64,000 bases of DNA from Streptomyces phaeoluteigriseus (GTDB taxonomy: Bacteria; Actinomycetota; Actinomycetes; Streptomycetales; Streptomycetaceae), in assembly GCF_001896135.2 (NCBI RefSeq), contig NZ_MPOH02000001.1, forward strand, positions 26,272 through 90,271. The letters are read 5' to 3'. The notes beneath the pieces were generated by a model that was not told the origin of the DNA, made no database searches, and worked only from the letters and a program-made list of their open reading frames with translations. The translations under genes and the position numbers were made by a program. Positions 18,399 to 27,381 of this stretch are shown here, piece by piece (the stretch's first letter is position 1; each line of letters opens with the position of its first letter).

Positions 18399-18443
18399 CC
18401 CCCCGGCATCACAGACAAGACGACCGCTCCACGAAGGGCATTC

Positions 18444-19055
18444 ATGCGCAAGCTCGTGTACTTCATCGCCTCCAGCCTCGACGGCTTCATCGCCGGCCCG
18501 GACGGCGCGGACCCCACCGGCCCCGACGGCTTCTGGCCGATAGCGCCGGACTACGTCCAGCACCTGGCCACCACGTACCCCGAGACCCTGCCCGCCGGGG
18601 CCCGCGAGGCACTGGGCATCACGGCGGAGAGCACCCATTTCGACACCGTCCTGGAGGGCCGCAGGAGTTACGAGATCGGCCTGACGGCCGGAGTCACGGA
18701 CGCCTATCCGCATTTGCGCCACCTCGTCTTCTCACGGACGCTCACCGAGGCGCCCGGCCCGGCCGTGGAGCTCGTCGCCGACGATCCCGCGGCGAAGGTC
18801 CGTGAACTCAAGCGGGAGGACGGCAAGGACATCTGGCTGCTCGGCGGAGCAGAACTGGCGGGCGCCCTCTATCCGGTGATCGACCAGCTGATCGTCAAGC
18901 TCAGCCCCCTCACCATCGGCGACGGCATACCCCTGTTCTCCCGCAAGACAGCTTTCGCCCCCCACCTGTGGCAGCTCACCGACCACACCACACTCGAGAG
19001 CGGCGTTCTCTTCCTCACCTACCAGCGCGCGCCCGACTCTCAGGCGCAGGGCTGA
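18444..19055 (+). CDS. dihydrofolate-reductase-like (RibD C-terminal) protein
   Basis: A 203-residue protein beginning MRKLVYFIASSLDGFIAGPDG, with FDTVLEGRRSYEIG and DIWLLGGAELAGAL, the pattern of the RibD C-terminal/DHFR-like reductases common in actinobacteria. These use NADPH and are often near TetR and VOC genes. True folate reductase activity is not implied. AAGGGC precedes the ATG. It is probably in one transcript with the VOC gene under the divergent TetR regulator. Confidence 0.87.
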   Translation: MRKLVYFIASSLDGFIAGPDGADPTGPDGFWPIAPDYVQHLATTYPETLPAGAREALGITAESTHFDTVLEGRRSYEIGLTAGVTDAYPHLRHLVFSRTLTEAPGPAVELVADDPAAKVRELKREDGKDIWLLGGAELAGALYPVIDQLIVKLSPLTIGDGIPLFSRKTAFAPHLWQLTDHTTLESGVLFLTYQRAPDSQAQG

Positions 19056-19359
19056 AGTCGCCCGCACGCAGAGGGCCGGCGGCCGGGAAGTCGGTTCTCC
19101 CTCCGACGGAATGCGCGAGGCGGTCTCGTCGGACACCCCGTCTGGTTCGGCCGCGACCGGGCCAGCACCCTCCACGGCGACCGTCCGCGGCACCCTCAGC
19201 AGCGCGTGCTGCTTCCCCAGCGAAAGCGAGGGGAATTTCTCCTGGTCGTACTCCACGGGCGCGAGGTCGGTCTCGTCCAGGTCGAGGTGCGCGTAGTCGT
19301 CGTCGATGACCGGCACAACACCCCCAGCCCGGTCACGCACACCGGACCCGGACACACGA

Positions 19360-19401
19360 GCAGCCCCTGCCCCGGTGAGGAAACACCGGGGCAGGGGCTG
19401 C
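19360..19401. terminator. perfect 18-bp stem-loop
   Basis: GCAGCCCCTGCCCCGGTG is followed by a six-base loop (AGGAAA) and its exact complement. There is no T-run on either side, but streptomycete terminators often lack one. It probably insulates the DHFR-like operon from the following stress island. Confidence 0.7.
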
Positions 19402-19555
19402 GACGAACGAAGGGTGTGGTTGTGAAGGGCGGTCGCCTACGCGGCGAAAGGCTCTGCAGGGCTTCAGCCGAACGATCGTCCCTGCAGGCTATAGGTGAGG
19501 CCCGGGGACACTGTCCCCCTTCACCACCACGCCCCCCTACACGGCTGTCGGCTTG

Positions 19556-19634
19556 CGGTCAGCCGGTCAGCCGGTCAGCCGGTCAGCCGGGTCAGCCGGT
19601 CAGCCGGTCAGCCGGTCAGCCGGTCAGCCGGTCA
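19556..19634. repeat. 8-bp tandem repeat (CGGTCAGC)
   Basis: Nine units of CGGTCAGC in a row, one of which carries an extra G, followed by a partial unit. The array lies between the stem-loop and the DevR-like palindrome. It falls outside any recognisable gene. Confidence 0.9.
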
Positions 19635-19761
19635 AAGGCTGCCATCCGGGGAGACCCGGACCAAGGGTCTCTACCGGCGGACAGAGGGGCTTCCCTCGGG
19701 CGCCCTGGGACCCGGCCGGCCTCCACGCCGCCCTCCACGTGGCCCTCCGGCGGGTGGGGAC

Positions 19762-19777
19762 AGGGCCGGTCGGCCCT
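19762..19777. promoter_or_regulatory. DevR/OsdR-like palindrome
   Basis: AGGGCCGGTCGGCCCT: two perfect 7-bp half sites around a 2-bp centre, 35 bp upstream of the start of the split-barrel flavin protein gene. The same palindrome recurs next to most genes of the following 11 kb. It is probably the binding site of the DevR-type regulator encoded nearby. Confidence 0.65.
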
Positions 19778-19811
19778 ATCCCCGGGCCACGGCGACGGGA
19801 ACGATGGAGCG

Positions 19812-20234
19812 ATGTCCCAGAACGACGCCTTCCGCGCACTCGACCGGCAGGAGTGCCTACGCCTGCTGGCCGAGGCACCGGTCGGCCGCGTGGTCTACAC
19901 ACGGCAGGCACTGCCCGCGGTCCTCCCCATCAACTTCTGCCTGGACACCGACCTCTCGGTGCTGCTGCGCACTTCACCGGACTCCGACCTCATCAGGGCC
20001 ATCGACGGCGTCGTGGTCGCCTTCGAAGCCGACGAGTTCGACGCGACGACCCAGTCCGGCTGGAGCGTCGTCGTCACCGGACGGGCCACCCTCGTGACCG
20101 ACCTCGCCGAGCACGAACGGCTGTCGCACTCCGGTCCCACGTCCTGGATGCCCCTGCGTGACGCCGTGTTGGTACGGATCGAGTCCGGGATCGTCACCGG
20201 ACGGGAACTCAAGGGCACGCACGGAGCCCGGTGA
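19812..20234 (+). CDS. pyridoxamine 5'-phosphate oxidase-like split-barrel protein
   Basis: A 140-residue protein with the split-barrel pattern: CLRLLAEAPVGRVVYTRQALPAVLPINFCLD, followed by VVAFEADEFD and SGWSVVVTGRATLV. Such proteins bind FMN or F420, and small members of this type are common in DosR/DevR regulons. Its start is ATG 19812, with GGAG very close upstream. The DevR-like palindrome 35 bp upstream argues for hypoxia or redox control. The substrate is unknown. Confidence 0.87.
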   Translation: MSQNDAFRALDRQECLRLLAEAPVGRVVYTRQALPAVLPINFCLDTDLSVLLRTSPDSDLIRAIDGVVVAFEADEFDATTQSGWSVVVTGRATLVTDLAEHERLSHSGPTSWMPLRDAVLVRIESGIVTGRELKGTHGAR

Positions 20235-20239
20235 GGTGC

Positions 20240-20440
20240 GCCTCGTAGCTCCCGTGCGCCAGGCCTGTGGCCCACGCCTCGGTGCACTCACCTCGGCATG
20301 GCCCGCTCCTGATCGGCCGCAGCAGGACCCGCTCGCCGCCCAGTAGCGGAGGCGCCAGGGTTGCGCGTTGTGCATGGAAGGCGCTGCGGTGGCCCCGGCC
20401 TCCAGCGTGCTCACGGTCTTCGGCTCCAGCGGTCGCTCTG
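20240..20440 (-). pseudogene. N-terminal remnant of an Acg-type nitroreductase
   Basis: One frame reads VSTLEAGATAAPSMHNAQPW, then RLRYWAASG, the characteristic start of the Acg family of FMN-binding nitroreductases. Homology then jumps frame and disappears before 20240, where normally about 270 more residues follow. Acg of Mycobacterium tuberculosis is a DosR target, so the remnant fits the theme of the island. There is no usable start codon. Confidence 0.6.
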
Positions 20441-20702
20441 CCAGGGCATCCTCCTCGCACGTCGCCGGGTGACACCCGTCCGAACGGCCGGATACCCCGG
20501 GTCGTCGACACGGGGTGCCTTCCGGCGCACCGTCGGTGTCCCTTCCCGGCACGGATCACGCGGAGCGGGTCCCGCGACGTCCCCTGGTCCCCGGGCCGGG
20601 GTCGGTCTGCCCCTTCACCTTCGCGCGGCCGGTGCGGGAGGCAAGGTGCTGTGCCGCGGTCGAGCCGCGAGACCTCCGGCTCCACGACTCTCCCGGGCGG
20701 CC

Positions 20703-21401
20703 TCAGCGGCCTTCGTGCCTGAGCCGGCCCTGGGCCTGGGTGGCGATCACGGCCGCCTGGACCCGCCGCTCGACACCGAGCTTGGCGAGCAGCCGGGAGA
20801 TGTGGTTCTTCACCGTCTTCTCCGCCAGGTACAGCCGCTGACCGATCTGGCGGTTGGTGAGTCCCTCACCGATCAGGGCCAGGATCTCCCGCTCCCGCTC
20901 CGTCAGGCCCGGCAGGGCGTCGGGCTCCGGTGCCGTATCCGGTTCCTGACCCTGGCGCAGGCGTGCCATCAGCTTGGCGGTGGCGCTGGAATCGAGCAGG
21001 GACTGGCCGGCGGCCACCGTACGCACGGCCGACACCAGGTCCGAGCCCTGGATCTGCTTCAGGACGTAGCCGGAGGCGCCCGCCATGATCGAGTCCAGCA
21101 GTGCCTCCTCATCGTCGAACGAGGTGAGCATCAGGCAGGCGAGGTCCGGCATCCGGGAGCGAAGCTCGCGGCACACCGTCACACCGTCACCATCCGGCAG
21201 GCGCACGTCGAGCACGGCGACCTGGGGGCGCAGGGCGGGCACACGCACCAGAGCCTGGGCGGCATTGGCGGCCTCGCCGACGACGGTGATGTCCGGCTCA
21301 TCGTCGAGCAGGTCGTGCACTCCGCGCCGAACCACCTCGTGATCGTCCAGCAGGAAGACCCGGATCGGACTACCGGGTCCGGACTGCTCGCCGTCCGCCA
21401 T
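20703..21401 (-). CDS. devR: DevR/OsdR-like NarL-family response regulator
   Basis: A 232-residue response regulator from ATG 21401, chosen because AGGGAG lies six bases upstream. The receiver has the acidic pair (LLDDHE), the phosphoacceptor Asp65 in VLDVRLPDG, Thr93 and Lys115. The C-terminal LuxR helix-turn-helix spans about 166-225 ([22 protein letters not shown]). The sequences match DevR/DosR-type regulators closely, including [21 protein letters not shown] DevS-type kinase with conserved heme ligand positions lies 6 kb away. A perfect palindrome 121 bp upstream suggests autoregulation. Confidence 0.85.
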   Translation of the reverse strand: MADGEQSGPGSPIRVFLLDDHEVVRRGVHDLLDDEPDITVVGEAANAAQALVRVPALRPQVAVLDVRLPDGDGVTVCRELRSRMPDLACLMLTSFDDEEALLDSIMAGASGYVLKQIQGSDLVSAVRTVAAGQSLLDSSATAKLMARLRQGQEPDTAPEPDALPGLTEREREILALIGEGLTNRQIGQRLYLAEKTVKNHISRLLAKLGVERRVQAAVIATQAQGRLRHEGR

Positions 21402-21521
21402 CGAATACTCCCTGCTCTGCGTCTCGTACCGCATCGTTCGCGTTCCGCGCCGGACCTCGCCCGAACGGGCGGTACCGGGCTTGTCCAGTGCAGATCCTGC
21501 TGGATCCCGGGCCGAAGGGCC

Positions 21522-21537
21522 AGGGCCGTTCGGCCCT
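21522..21537. promoter_or_regulatory. DevR/OsdR-like palindrome upstream of devR
   Basis: AGGGCCGTTCGGCCCT, a perfect 7-2-7 palindrome, located 121 bp upstream of the response regulator start. A degenerate copy (GGGCCGAAGGGCCA) lies directly beside it at 21509-21522, so two dimers might bind. Confidence 0.65.
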
Positions 21538-21654
21538 ACTCGTCTCTGACGATTGTCCCCTCCGGGCCTGCCGCACCCGGCGCACGGTGCACGAACGACC
21601 GGAAGCGCCTCCGACGGTGTGCGGAGGCGCTTCGGTCCGGACGAACGTGCGGCC

Positions 21655-22284
21655 TCACATCAGCCAGCGGTTGCGGCTGACGAAGGGCAGGCGCGCCCAG
21701 GCCCTGCCCAGACCCCAGGTGTCCCCGGCGCCCACTGCCGCAAGCAGGATGAGGACGACGGCGTAGACGAGGTGGTAGTCGGCGAACGGGTTCGTCGACA
21801 TGCTCGCCGACCCGTCGGAGAGGTGCTTGGCCGGCGGCCACGCCGCGATCCACATGAGCGCCATCATCGCGGTGCCGGCGACCGCGGCGAGCCGCAGGCC
21901 GATGCCCGCGATCAGGGCGAGCCCGATGCCGAGCAGGCCCAGCATGAAGAGCCAGTCCGCCCAGGCCGCGCCGGCCCAGGCGTGGAAGGTGGACTCCATC
22001 GGGCCGACGGCCACACCGCCGAGGAAGCCCTTGGTGGGCGAGCCGCCGTCGATCCAGCCCTTGCCGGAGCCGGTGGCGTAGCCGAGGCCGAAGGTCTTGT
22101 CCAGGAAGGCCCAAAGGAACACGAACCCGGTCAGGAGGCGAAGCCCGGCGAACACGTACGCCTGGGTCGCCGTGGCCACGGCGGTCGCCTCACCGGCGGA
22201 GGCTGAGGCGGGAGCCGTCGAGGTCCGGGCCAGGGACCGGAAGCCCATTCCCAGGTGCCGCTGCGGGTGGTTGTGAAGTGCCAT
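21655..22284 (-). CDS. DoxX-family membrane protein
   Basis: A 209-residue integral membrane protein with four hydrophobic segments, among them [21 protein letters not shown] at the start and [13 protein letters not shown] near the end. These are typical of DoxX-like proteins linked to quinol or thiol redox reactions. The [16 protein letters not shown] motif is typical of the actinobacterial subgroup. ATG 22284 is preferred, with AAGGG upstream; an ATG nine bases earlier is possible. It is divergent from polyphosphate kinase 2, with a DevR-like palindrome between them. Confidence 0.82.
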   Translation of the reverse strand: MALHNHPQRHLGMGFRSLARTSTAPASASAGEATAVATATQAYVFAGLRLLTGFVFLWAFLDKTFGLGYATGSGKGWIDGGSPTKGFLGGVAVGPMESTFHAWAGAAWADWLFMLGLLGIGLALIAGIGLRLAAVAGTAMMALMWIAAWPPAKHLSDGSASMSTNPFADYHLVYAVVLILLAAVGAGDTWGLGRAWARLPFVSRNRWLM

Positions 22285-22396
22285 GATGCTCATCCCTTTC
22301 GGGGAGGGTGAGGCGCCGGTCGTGGTGGACTCTCGTTGCGCTTTCAATGTGCCGCGTCGCGAACCTCCGTCAGAGGGGCTGCAAGACCCCGGACAG

Positions 22397-22412
22397 CGGG
22401 CCGAACGTCCCT
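22397..22412. promoter_or_regulatory. DevR/OsdR-like palindrome between doxX and ppk2
   Basis: CGGGCCGAACGTCCCT matches the island palindrome except for two bases. It sits 45 bp upstream of the polyphosphate kinase gene and 113 bp upstream of the divergent DoxX gene, so it could serve both. Confidence 0.55.
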
Positions 22413-22456
22413 GTGTGCGGGATCATCGACGCAGGGACTCGGGCGAAGGAGGCGGC

Positions 22457-23260
22457 ATGACCGGCAAAACGGCGGCGAAGGTACCCCGTGCGGCGTACGA
22501 GCGAGAACTGCTGCGTCTCCAGACGGAGTTGGTGAAGCTGCAGGAGTGGGTGCGCGCCGAGGGTGCGCGGCTGGTGGTGGTGTTCGAAGGCCGGGACGCG
22601 GCAGGCAAGGGCGGCACCATCAAGCGGGTCGCCGAGCACCTCAACCCGCGCGTGGCGCGGATCGCTGCACTGCCCAAGCCGAGCGAGCGCCAGCGCACCC
22701 AGTGGTACTTCCAACGGTATGTGGAGCATCTGCCGGCCGCCGGGGAGATCGTCCTGTTCGACCGTTCCTGGTACAACCGGGCCGGTGTCGAGCACGTGAT
22801 GGGCTTCTGCACCAAGGAGGAGTACCAGCTGTTCCTGCGGCAGTGCCCGACCTTCGAGCGGATGCTGATCGAGGACGGGATCCTGCTGCGCAAGTACTGG
22901 TTCTCGGTGAGCGACACCGAGCAACAGGACCGTTTCCGGCGCCGGCTGGAGGATCCGCTGCGCCGGTGGAAGCTGTCCCCGATGGACCTGGAGTCGATCA
23001 CCCGCTGGGAGGCCTACTCCCGGGCCAAGGACGAGATGATGGTGCACACCGACATCGCCGAGGCGCCGTGGTTCGTCGTGGAGAGCGACGACAAGCGCCG
23101 GGCCCGGCTCAACATGATCGCCCATCTCCTGGACTCCGTGCCGTACCGCGAGGTGCCCCCTCCGGTGCTCGAGCTGCCGCCCCGGCCGTCGTCGACCGGT
23201 TACGAGCGCTCACCGCGCGATCTGCAGACGTACGTCCCCGATCACGCGGCGAGCCTCTGA
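22457..23260 (+). CDS. ppk2: polyphosphate kinase 2
   Basis: A 267-residue PPK2 enzyme from ATG 22457, with GAAGGAGG upstream. Walker A is GRDAAGKGG (45-53) and Walker B is VLFDRSWYNRAGVE around Asp102; the lid and the DPLRRWKLSPMDLES segment are present. PPK2 uses polyphosphate to phosphorylate nucleoside mono- or diphosphates, or the reverse, and so buffers nucleotides under energy stress. Single-domain proteins of this length usually use nucleoside diphosphates. The palindrome 45 bp upstream suggests induction by the DevR system. Confidence 0.92.
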   Translation: MTGKTAAKVPRAAYERELLRLQTELVKLQEWVRAEGARLVVVFEGRDAAGKGGTIKRVAEHLNPRVARIAALPKPSERQRTQWYFQRYVEHLPAAGEIVLFDRSWYNRAGVEHVMGFCTKEEYQLFLRQCPTFERMLIEDGILLRKYWFSVSDTEQQDRFRRRLEDPLRRWKLSPMDLESITRWEAYSRAKDEMMVHTDIAEAPWFVVESDDKRRARLNMIAHLLDSVPYREVPPPVLELPPRPSSTGYERSPRDLQTYVPDHAASL

Positions 23261-23269
23261 TCCGCCCTG

Positions 23270-23480
23270 TCAGGCGTCGTGCGGCACGACGGCCACCGGG
23301 CAGCCGGAGCGGTGCAGGGCCGCGTGGGCGACCCTGCCGACCTGCAGCCCGAAGTGCCCTCTCATGACGAGCGGCCCCGACAACCAGCGGGCCGACCCCG
23401 TGCGAGGCGTCGACCAGCACCTGCCGGGCGTGGCCCTCGACGGTGCGCCGGCGCACGTCCACATCGTCAGGGACGTCCGC
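23270..23480 (-). pseudogene. C-terminal remnant of a universal stress protein
   Basis: Two frames together read VEGHARQVLVDASHGVGPLVVG and then GHFGLQVGRVAHAALHRSGC followed by PVAVVPHDA. This is the typical end of a universal stress protein, including the LGSVSHALLHRAPCPVAVV-like ATP-site region. The frame changes once near 23365 and there is no N-terminal half. This is a decayed gene. Confidence 0.65.
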
Positions 23481-23484
23481 AGCC

Positions 23485-24000
23485 GGTCCCCTGCTCGTCG
23501 GTGGTTCCCTGCTCGTCGTGGTGTCCGGCACGGCGGCTGTGTCCGTGTTCGATCTCGACGACCGCTTCGGCGTCGAGGTGATCGGCGGCATCCCGTCGGG
23601 ACTGCCGAGCACCGCCGTGCGGACCTGGCCGAACTGCCACAACTTCTGCTCCCCGCGTCGGGCGTCCTCCTGGTCGGCTACACCGACTTCATCCTCACCG
23701 CGCGGGACTCCTCAGCCGGTGCGACGGCGAGGGTCCCGGGCTCGACGCCAACCAGGAGTTCCTCACCCTGGGCGCGGCCAACCTCGGTGCCGGTGCACTG
23801 CACGGCTTCCCGGTGAGCCGCACTGCTTCCCGGTGAGCAGCAGCGCCGGCCGCACCGCGCCGGCCTCCTCGGCCGGTGCGAGCGGTCAGGCGTACGCGCT
23901 GGTCGCGGGGGCGGGCTTGCTGTCCGTCCTGCTGTTCATGAGCCCACTGCTCGCGCGGACTCCCGCGGGGGCCCGTGGGGCGCTCGTGGTGTACGCGACG
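23485..24000 (+). pseudogene. decayed SulP-family anion transporter
   Basis: Pieces in three frames line up with SulP permeases: LLVVVSGTAAVSVFDLDDR, then LLLPASGVLLVGYTDFILTA, then FPVSSSAGRTAPASSAGASG followed by QAYALVAGAGLLSVLLFMSP. At least three frame changes are needed, and both ends of the protein are missing. SulP transporters often neighbour DevR-regulated genes in actinobacteria. It cannot make a functional transporter. Confidence 0.65.
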
Positions 24001-24159
24001 TGGGCGGCGACCGTGTCTCCCCACCCTGCCGACAGCCGTGGCCGCGTATCGGACGTGGTGCCACGACCGGTAGGCCGTCCATCCGTCCCTGCGTGCGTCC
24101 CACGCCGGCCGGGCGCCTGGGACAGGTGGCGCGGGCAGGGCCGAGAGGGTGGTGGTTCC

Positions 24160-24230
24160 GGTGCCGTTCGGCCCTGTGCCGCAGCGGGGTGCGGGGCCGA
24201 TGTGCCCGAATCGGCAGGGCGTTCGGCCCT
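24160..24230. promoter_or_regulatory. two DevR/OsdR-like sites upstream of flavohemoglobin
   Basis: GGTGCCGTTCGGCCCT (24160-24175) and AGGGCGTTCGGCCCT (24216-24230) each have one perfect CGGCCCT half site and one imperfect half; the second lacks one base. They lie about 172 and 117 bp upstream of the flavohemoglobin start. Weaker sites may need cooperative binding. Confidence 0.5.
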
Positions 24231-24346
24231 GGTTCGTCCAGGGCGTGAAACAGCGCCGAAACACGGTCCGGTGCCTGGTACACAGAAGGTGCCGCCCGAT
24301 GCGATGGGCCGCACTTCCCACCTCATCCCCCTGCCCGGGAGGCTTC

Positions 24347-25564
24347 ATGCTGTCCGCAGAATCCGCCGCCGTGATCCGTGCGACCCTGCCCGCCGTGGGC
24401 GGCGCACTCGACGAGATCACCACTCGTTTCTACGGCGCGATGTTCCGTGACCGGCCCGAACTGCTCGACGGCATGTTCAACCGCGGCAATCAGGCCAGCG
24501 GGGCCCAGCGCCGTGCCCTCGCCGGTTCGATCGCCGGGTTCGCGACCGCGCTTGTCGACGACCCGGACACCCGCCCGGACACTCTGCTGGACCGCATCGC
24601 GCACAAGCACGCCGCCGTCGGTGTCACCGACGACCAGTACACCATCGTGCACAAGTACCTCTTCGGCGCGATGGCCGAGGTCCTCGGCGACGCCGTCACC
24701 CCCGAGGTGGCGGCCGCCTGGGACGAGGTCTACTGGCTGATGGCCGGCGCCCTGATCGGCCGTGAGGCCCGCCTCTACCAGGACGCGGGTGTGGAGCCCG
24801 GCAAGGTGTGGCGACGGTGGACGGTGGTCGAGCGCCGGGTCGAGACCCCGGACGTGGTGTCCTTCCTGCTCCGTCCCGCCGATGGCCGGCCGGCGCCGCG
24901 CGCACGTGCGGGCCAGTACGTGAGCGTCCGGGTCCGGATGACCGACGGCGTCCACCAGTTGCGCCAGTACAGTCTGTCCTCCGACCCGGGCGGGGACCTG
25001 CGGCGGATCACCGTCAAACGTGTGGCCGGCACCGCCGGGACCCCGGACGGCGAGGTCTCTGGCCTGCTTCACGAGCAGGTCCGCGAGGGCGACGAACTGG
25101 TTCTCTCCGCGCCGTTCGGCGATGTCTTCCTCGACGACCCGGCCGACGCCACCGCCCCGGTCACGCTGGTCTCCGCGGGCATCGGCGGCACCCCCATGGC
25201 CGGCATCCTGGCCCATCTCCAGGCCCTGGGATCGACCCGGCCCGTGCTGGTCCTGCACGCCGACCGCTCCCCCGCCGACCACGCCCTGCGCGCCGACACC
25301 CGTCGACTCGTCGAGCGGCTGCCGAACGCCCGCGCCGTGTTCTGGTACGAGCGTCCGGGCACGGAGGACCCGGATGCCCGCGAAGGCCTGATGAACCTCG
25401 ACGGCATCGAGGTGCCCGCGGACTCCTCGGTGTTCCTGTGCGGACCGCTGCCGTTCATGCGCGAGGTCCGCGCCCAGCTCCTGCGCGCCGGGGTCCCGGC
25501 ACGGAGCATCCGCTACGAGGTCTTCGGTCCCGATCTGTGGCTGCCCGCCGGTCCGGCGGCCTGA
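24347..25564 (+). CDS. hmp: flavohemoglobin (nitric oxide dioxygenase)
   Basis: A 405-residue three-domain protein from ATG 24347, with GGGAGG five bases upstream. The globin domain carries Tyr29, Gln49 and proximal His88 (AHKHAAVG). The FAD domain has RQYSLSS, and the NAD domain has AGIGGTPM and ends with CGPLPFM. The enzyme converts nitric oxide and oxygen to nitrate in the cytoplasm using NAD(P)H. Its place in a DevR island fits protection against NO, a known signal of heme sensor kinases of the DevS type. Its 3' end is partly duplicated downstream. Confidence 0.93.
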   Translation: MLSAESAAVIRATLPAVGGALDEITTRFYGAMFRDRPELLDGMFNRGNQASGAQRRALAGSIAGFATALVDDPDTRPDTLLDRIAHKHAAVGVTDDQYTIVHKYLFGAMAEVLGDAVTPEVAAAWDEVYWLMAGALIGREARLYQDAGVEPGKVWRRWTVVERRVETPDVVSFLLRPADGRPAPRARAGQYVSVRVRMTDGVHQLRQYSLSSDPGGDLRRITVKRVAGTAGTPDGEVSGLLHEQVREGDELVLSAPFGDVFLDDPADATAPVTLVSAGIGGTPMAGILAHLQALGSTRPVLVLHADRSPADHALRADTRRLVERLPNARAVFWYERPGTEDPDAREGLMNLDGIEVPADSSVFLCGPLPFMREVRAQLLRAGVPARSIRYEVFGPDLWLPAGPAA

Positions 25565-25655
25565 CAACGGGCGCGAGCCGGCGGTGTGTGCGGGGCCCGG
25601 TCGGCGGCCTGACAGCGGGCGCACGCCGAGGCGCGAGCCGGCGGTGTGTGCGGGG
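25555..25655. repeat. partial duplication of the flavohemoglobin 3' end
   Basis: A 25-bp sequence (25571-25595) recurs perfectly at 25631-25655. The bases around the stop codon (GGCGGCCTGACA) also recur from about 25603. The unit has a period of 47-60 bp, so the end of the gene including its stop was copied once downstream. Confidence 0.75.
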
Positions 25656-25691
25656 ACGGGCTGCACGACCAGGGCGGGGTGGGACCTTGAC

Positions 25692-25727
25692 AGGGCCGAA
25701 GGGCCCTCATGAGGGCCTTGCGGCCCG
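25692..25727. promoter_or_regulatory. tandem DevR/OsdR-like palindromes
   Basis: AGGGCCGAAGGGCCCT (25692-25707) and AGGGCCTTGCGGCCCG (25712-25727) start exactly 20 bp apart, two helical turns, so two dimers would bind on the same face of DNA. They lie about 180-210 bp upstream of the cyclic-nucleotide-binding gene. Confidence 0.6.
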
Positions 25728-25904
25728 TGGCCCCCGCGGGCCGACGGGCACAGGCTGGAATCAGCGGAGTTGCCATGGCGACTCGCCGCCGGGCACGCGC
25801 ACCCGCCAGGGCACGGGTCGGTCCGACCGCCGGCGGCGGGAGCGCGCTCCGTTCGACCCACACGTCGGCCGCCTGCGGCCGGAGGAAAGAAGGGAACCGG
25901 GACG

Positions 25905-26357
25905 ATGACCTCCACCACACTGGCCGCCGGCCTTCCGATCGAACACCGTGAACAGCTGATGCGGAGCGCCCGCGAGGTCTCCTTCGACGCGGGGACCCGC
26001 CTGTTCGAGGAGGGACGCCACGCCGAGCGGTTCTGGATCATCAGGACCGGGGCCGTCGCCCTCGATCTCCGGGTACCCGGCCGTCGCGCCCCGGTCATCG
26101 AGTCGCTGGGTCACGGCGAACTGGTCGGCTGGTCCTGGCACTTCCCGCCTTACCGGTGGCAGTTGGGCGCCGAGGCGGCCACTCCGGTGCGGGCGTACGA
26201 GTTCGACGCGGACGCCGTGCGGGCGATATGCGCCGCCCATCCGGAGTTCGGCCGCGCGATCGCCGTGTGGGTCGGCCGGGTCGTCGCCCACCGGCTGCAG
26301 TCCGCCCGCGTCCGCCTGCTCGACCTGTACGCCCCGTACGGCAGCGGCAGCGTCTGA
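25905..26357 (+). CDS. cyclic-nucleotide-binding-domain protein without DNA-binding domain
   Basis: A 150-residue protein with one cNMP-binding-like jelly roll (FDAGTRLFEEGRHAERFWIIRTGAVALDL). It is followed by VIESLGHGELVGWSWHFPPYRWQ and a C-helix. There is no Crp-type helix-turn-helix after it, and the usual phosphate-binding cassette Arg is not obvious, so it may sense something other than cAMP. Short proteins like this are found in actinobacterial stress islands. The ribosome binding site is weak. A CBS-BON gene follows after a repeat-filled gap. Confidence 0.8.
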   Translation: MTSTTLAAGLPIEHREQLMRSAREVSFDAGTRLFEEGRHAERFWIIRTGAVALDLRVPGRRAPVIESLGHGELVGWSWHFPPYRWQLGAEAATPVRAYEFDADAVRAICAAHPEFGRAIAVWVGRVVAHRLQSARVRLLDLYAPYGSGSV

Positions 26358-26386
26358 CAGCCAGGGCGCCTCGTCGACGCACGAGA

Positions 26387-26430
26387 GCCACCCGGCCACC
26401 CGGCCACCCGGCCACCCGGCCACCCGGCCA
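26387..26430. repeat. 8-bp tandem repeat (GCCACCCG) followed by a 6-bp repeat
   Basis: Five copies of GCCACCCG plus a partial one, directly followed (about 26432-26458) by four imperfect CCCCGA-like hexamers. They fill the gap between the cNMP-binding and CBS-BON genes, ending just before the ribosome binding site of the latter. Confidence 0.85.
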
Positions 26431-26476
26431 ACGACCCCGACCCCGACCCCGACCTCGACACTCGGAGGAGTTCATC

Positions 26477-27142
26477 GTGTCCACCGGTCCGCACATCGTC
26501 AGCGACGTCATGACACACACGGTCGTTGCGGTGGGTCGCGACGCGCGCTTCAAGGACATCGTCCAGCTCATGGAGGAGTGGAAGGTCAGCGCCCTGCCGG
26601 TGCTCGAGGACGAGGGCCGGGTCGTCGGCGTGGTCTCCGAGGCGGACCTGCTGCCCAAGGAGGAGTTCCGTGACGACGACCCCGACCGGTTCACGCAGCG
26701 AAGTCGACTGGCCGACCTCGCCAAGGCGGGCGCGCTGACCGCCGGAGAGCTGATGAGCACCCCGGCCGTGACCGTCCACGCCGATGCCACCCTTGCCCAG
26801 GCCGCCCGCATCATGGCCCAGCGCAAGGTCAAGCGGCTGCCCGTCGTCAACGCCGAAGGCGTTCTCGACGGCCTGGTGAGCCGGGCGGACTTGCTGAAGG
26901 TCTTCCTGCGGACGGACGAGGACCTCGCCGGGGAAGTCCGACGAGAGGTGATCGGCACCCTCTTCCCCGCCCCGGCCGAGCCGTTGGGCGTGGTGGTGCG
27001 GGACGGTGTGGTGACCCTCACCGGCCACGTCCGCGACACGTCGTCGATTCCCGTCGCCGCCCGCCTGGTGCGCGCCATCGAGGGCGTCGTCGACGTCGAG
27101 TGCGACTTCTCGACGGGATTTCCGCGCAGCATCCCGGGGTGA
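26477..27142 (+). CDS. CBS-CBS-BON domain protein
   Basis: A 221-residue protein from GTG 26477, with GGAGGAG 6 bp upstream. The first CBS domain begins VSDVMTHTVVAVGRDARFKD. The second begins AGELMSTPAVTVHADATLAQ and ends VVNAEGVLDGLVSRADLLKVF. A C-terminal BON domain follows (GVVVRDGVVTLTGHVRD). CBS pairs bind adenine nucleotides and sense energy state; BON domains are usually linked to membranes or partners. Proteins of this architecture are typical members of DevR-type regulons. Confidence 0.9.
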   Translation: MSTGPHIVSDVMTHTVVAVGRDARFKDIVQLMEEWKVSALPVLEDEGRVVGVVSEADLLPKEEFRDDDPDRFTQRSRLADLAKAGALTAGELMSTPAVTVHADATLAQAARIMAQRKVKRLPVVNAEGVLDGLVSRADLLKVFLRTDEDLAGEVRREVIGTLFPAPAEPLGVVVRDGVVTLTGHVRDTSSIPVAARLVRAIEGVVDVECDFSTGFPRSIPG

Positions 27143-27381
27143 GATGCGGCAGCGGCTCGAAGCGGGGCGTCGGGCCGCTGCCCGGGGAGCTGGAAGACGT
27201 GCCCCCACGGACCGGCCGCGCCGCGCGGCTCCGCGCGGAGTGGAGTGGGCCGCCCCGGAGGCTGACGCGCGAAATGGTGACCCGTCGTCGCAGTCAGGTC
27301 CGACAAGCCTGTCCGCTCGGCCGACGGGGCGGACTGGTCCGGAACGGTTCTCTTCCGGGCGGGCACGCCGTCGGGTCACGG

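Larger units (their letters stand above)
19056..19811. other. spacer with hairpin, tandem repeat and a possible gene scrap
   Basis: No intact gene is recognised. On the minus strand at about 19150-19320 a short frame (VIDDDYAHLDLDETDLAPVE) has normal streptomycete codon usage and may be a scrap of a lost gene that I cannot name. A strong hairpin, an 8-bp tandem repeat and a DevR-like palindrome follow and are listed separately. Confidence 0.45.

Noticed and set aside
24121..24212. Further DevR-like boxes (AGGGCCGAGAGGGTGG, GGGGCCGATGTGCCCG)
   Set aside because: Only one half site matches; in GC-rich DNA such partial matches are expected by chance.
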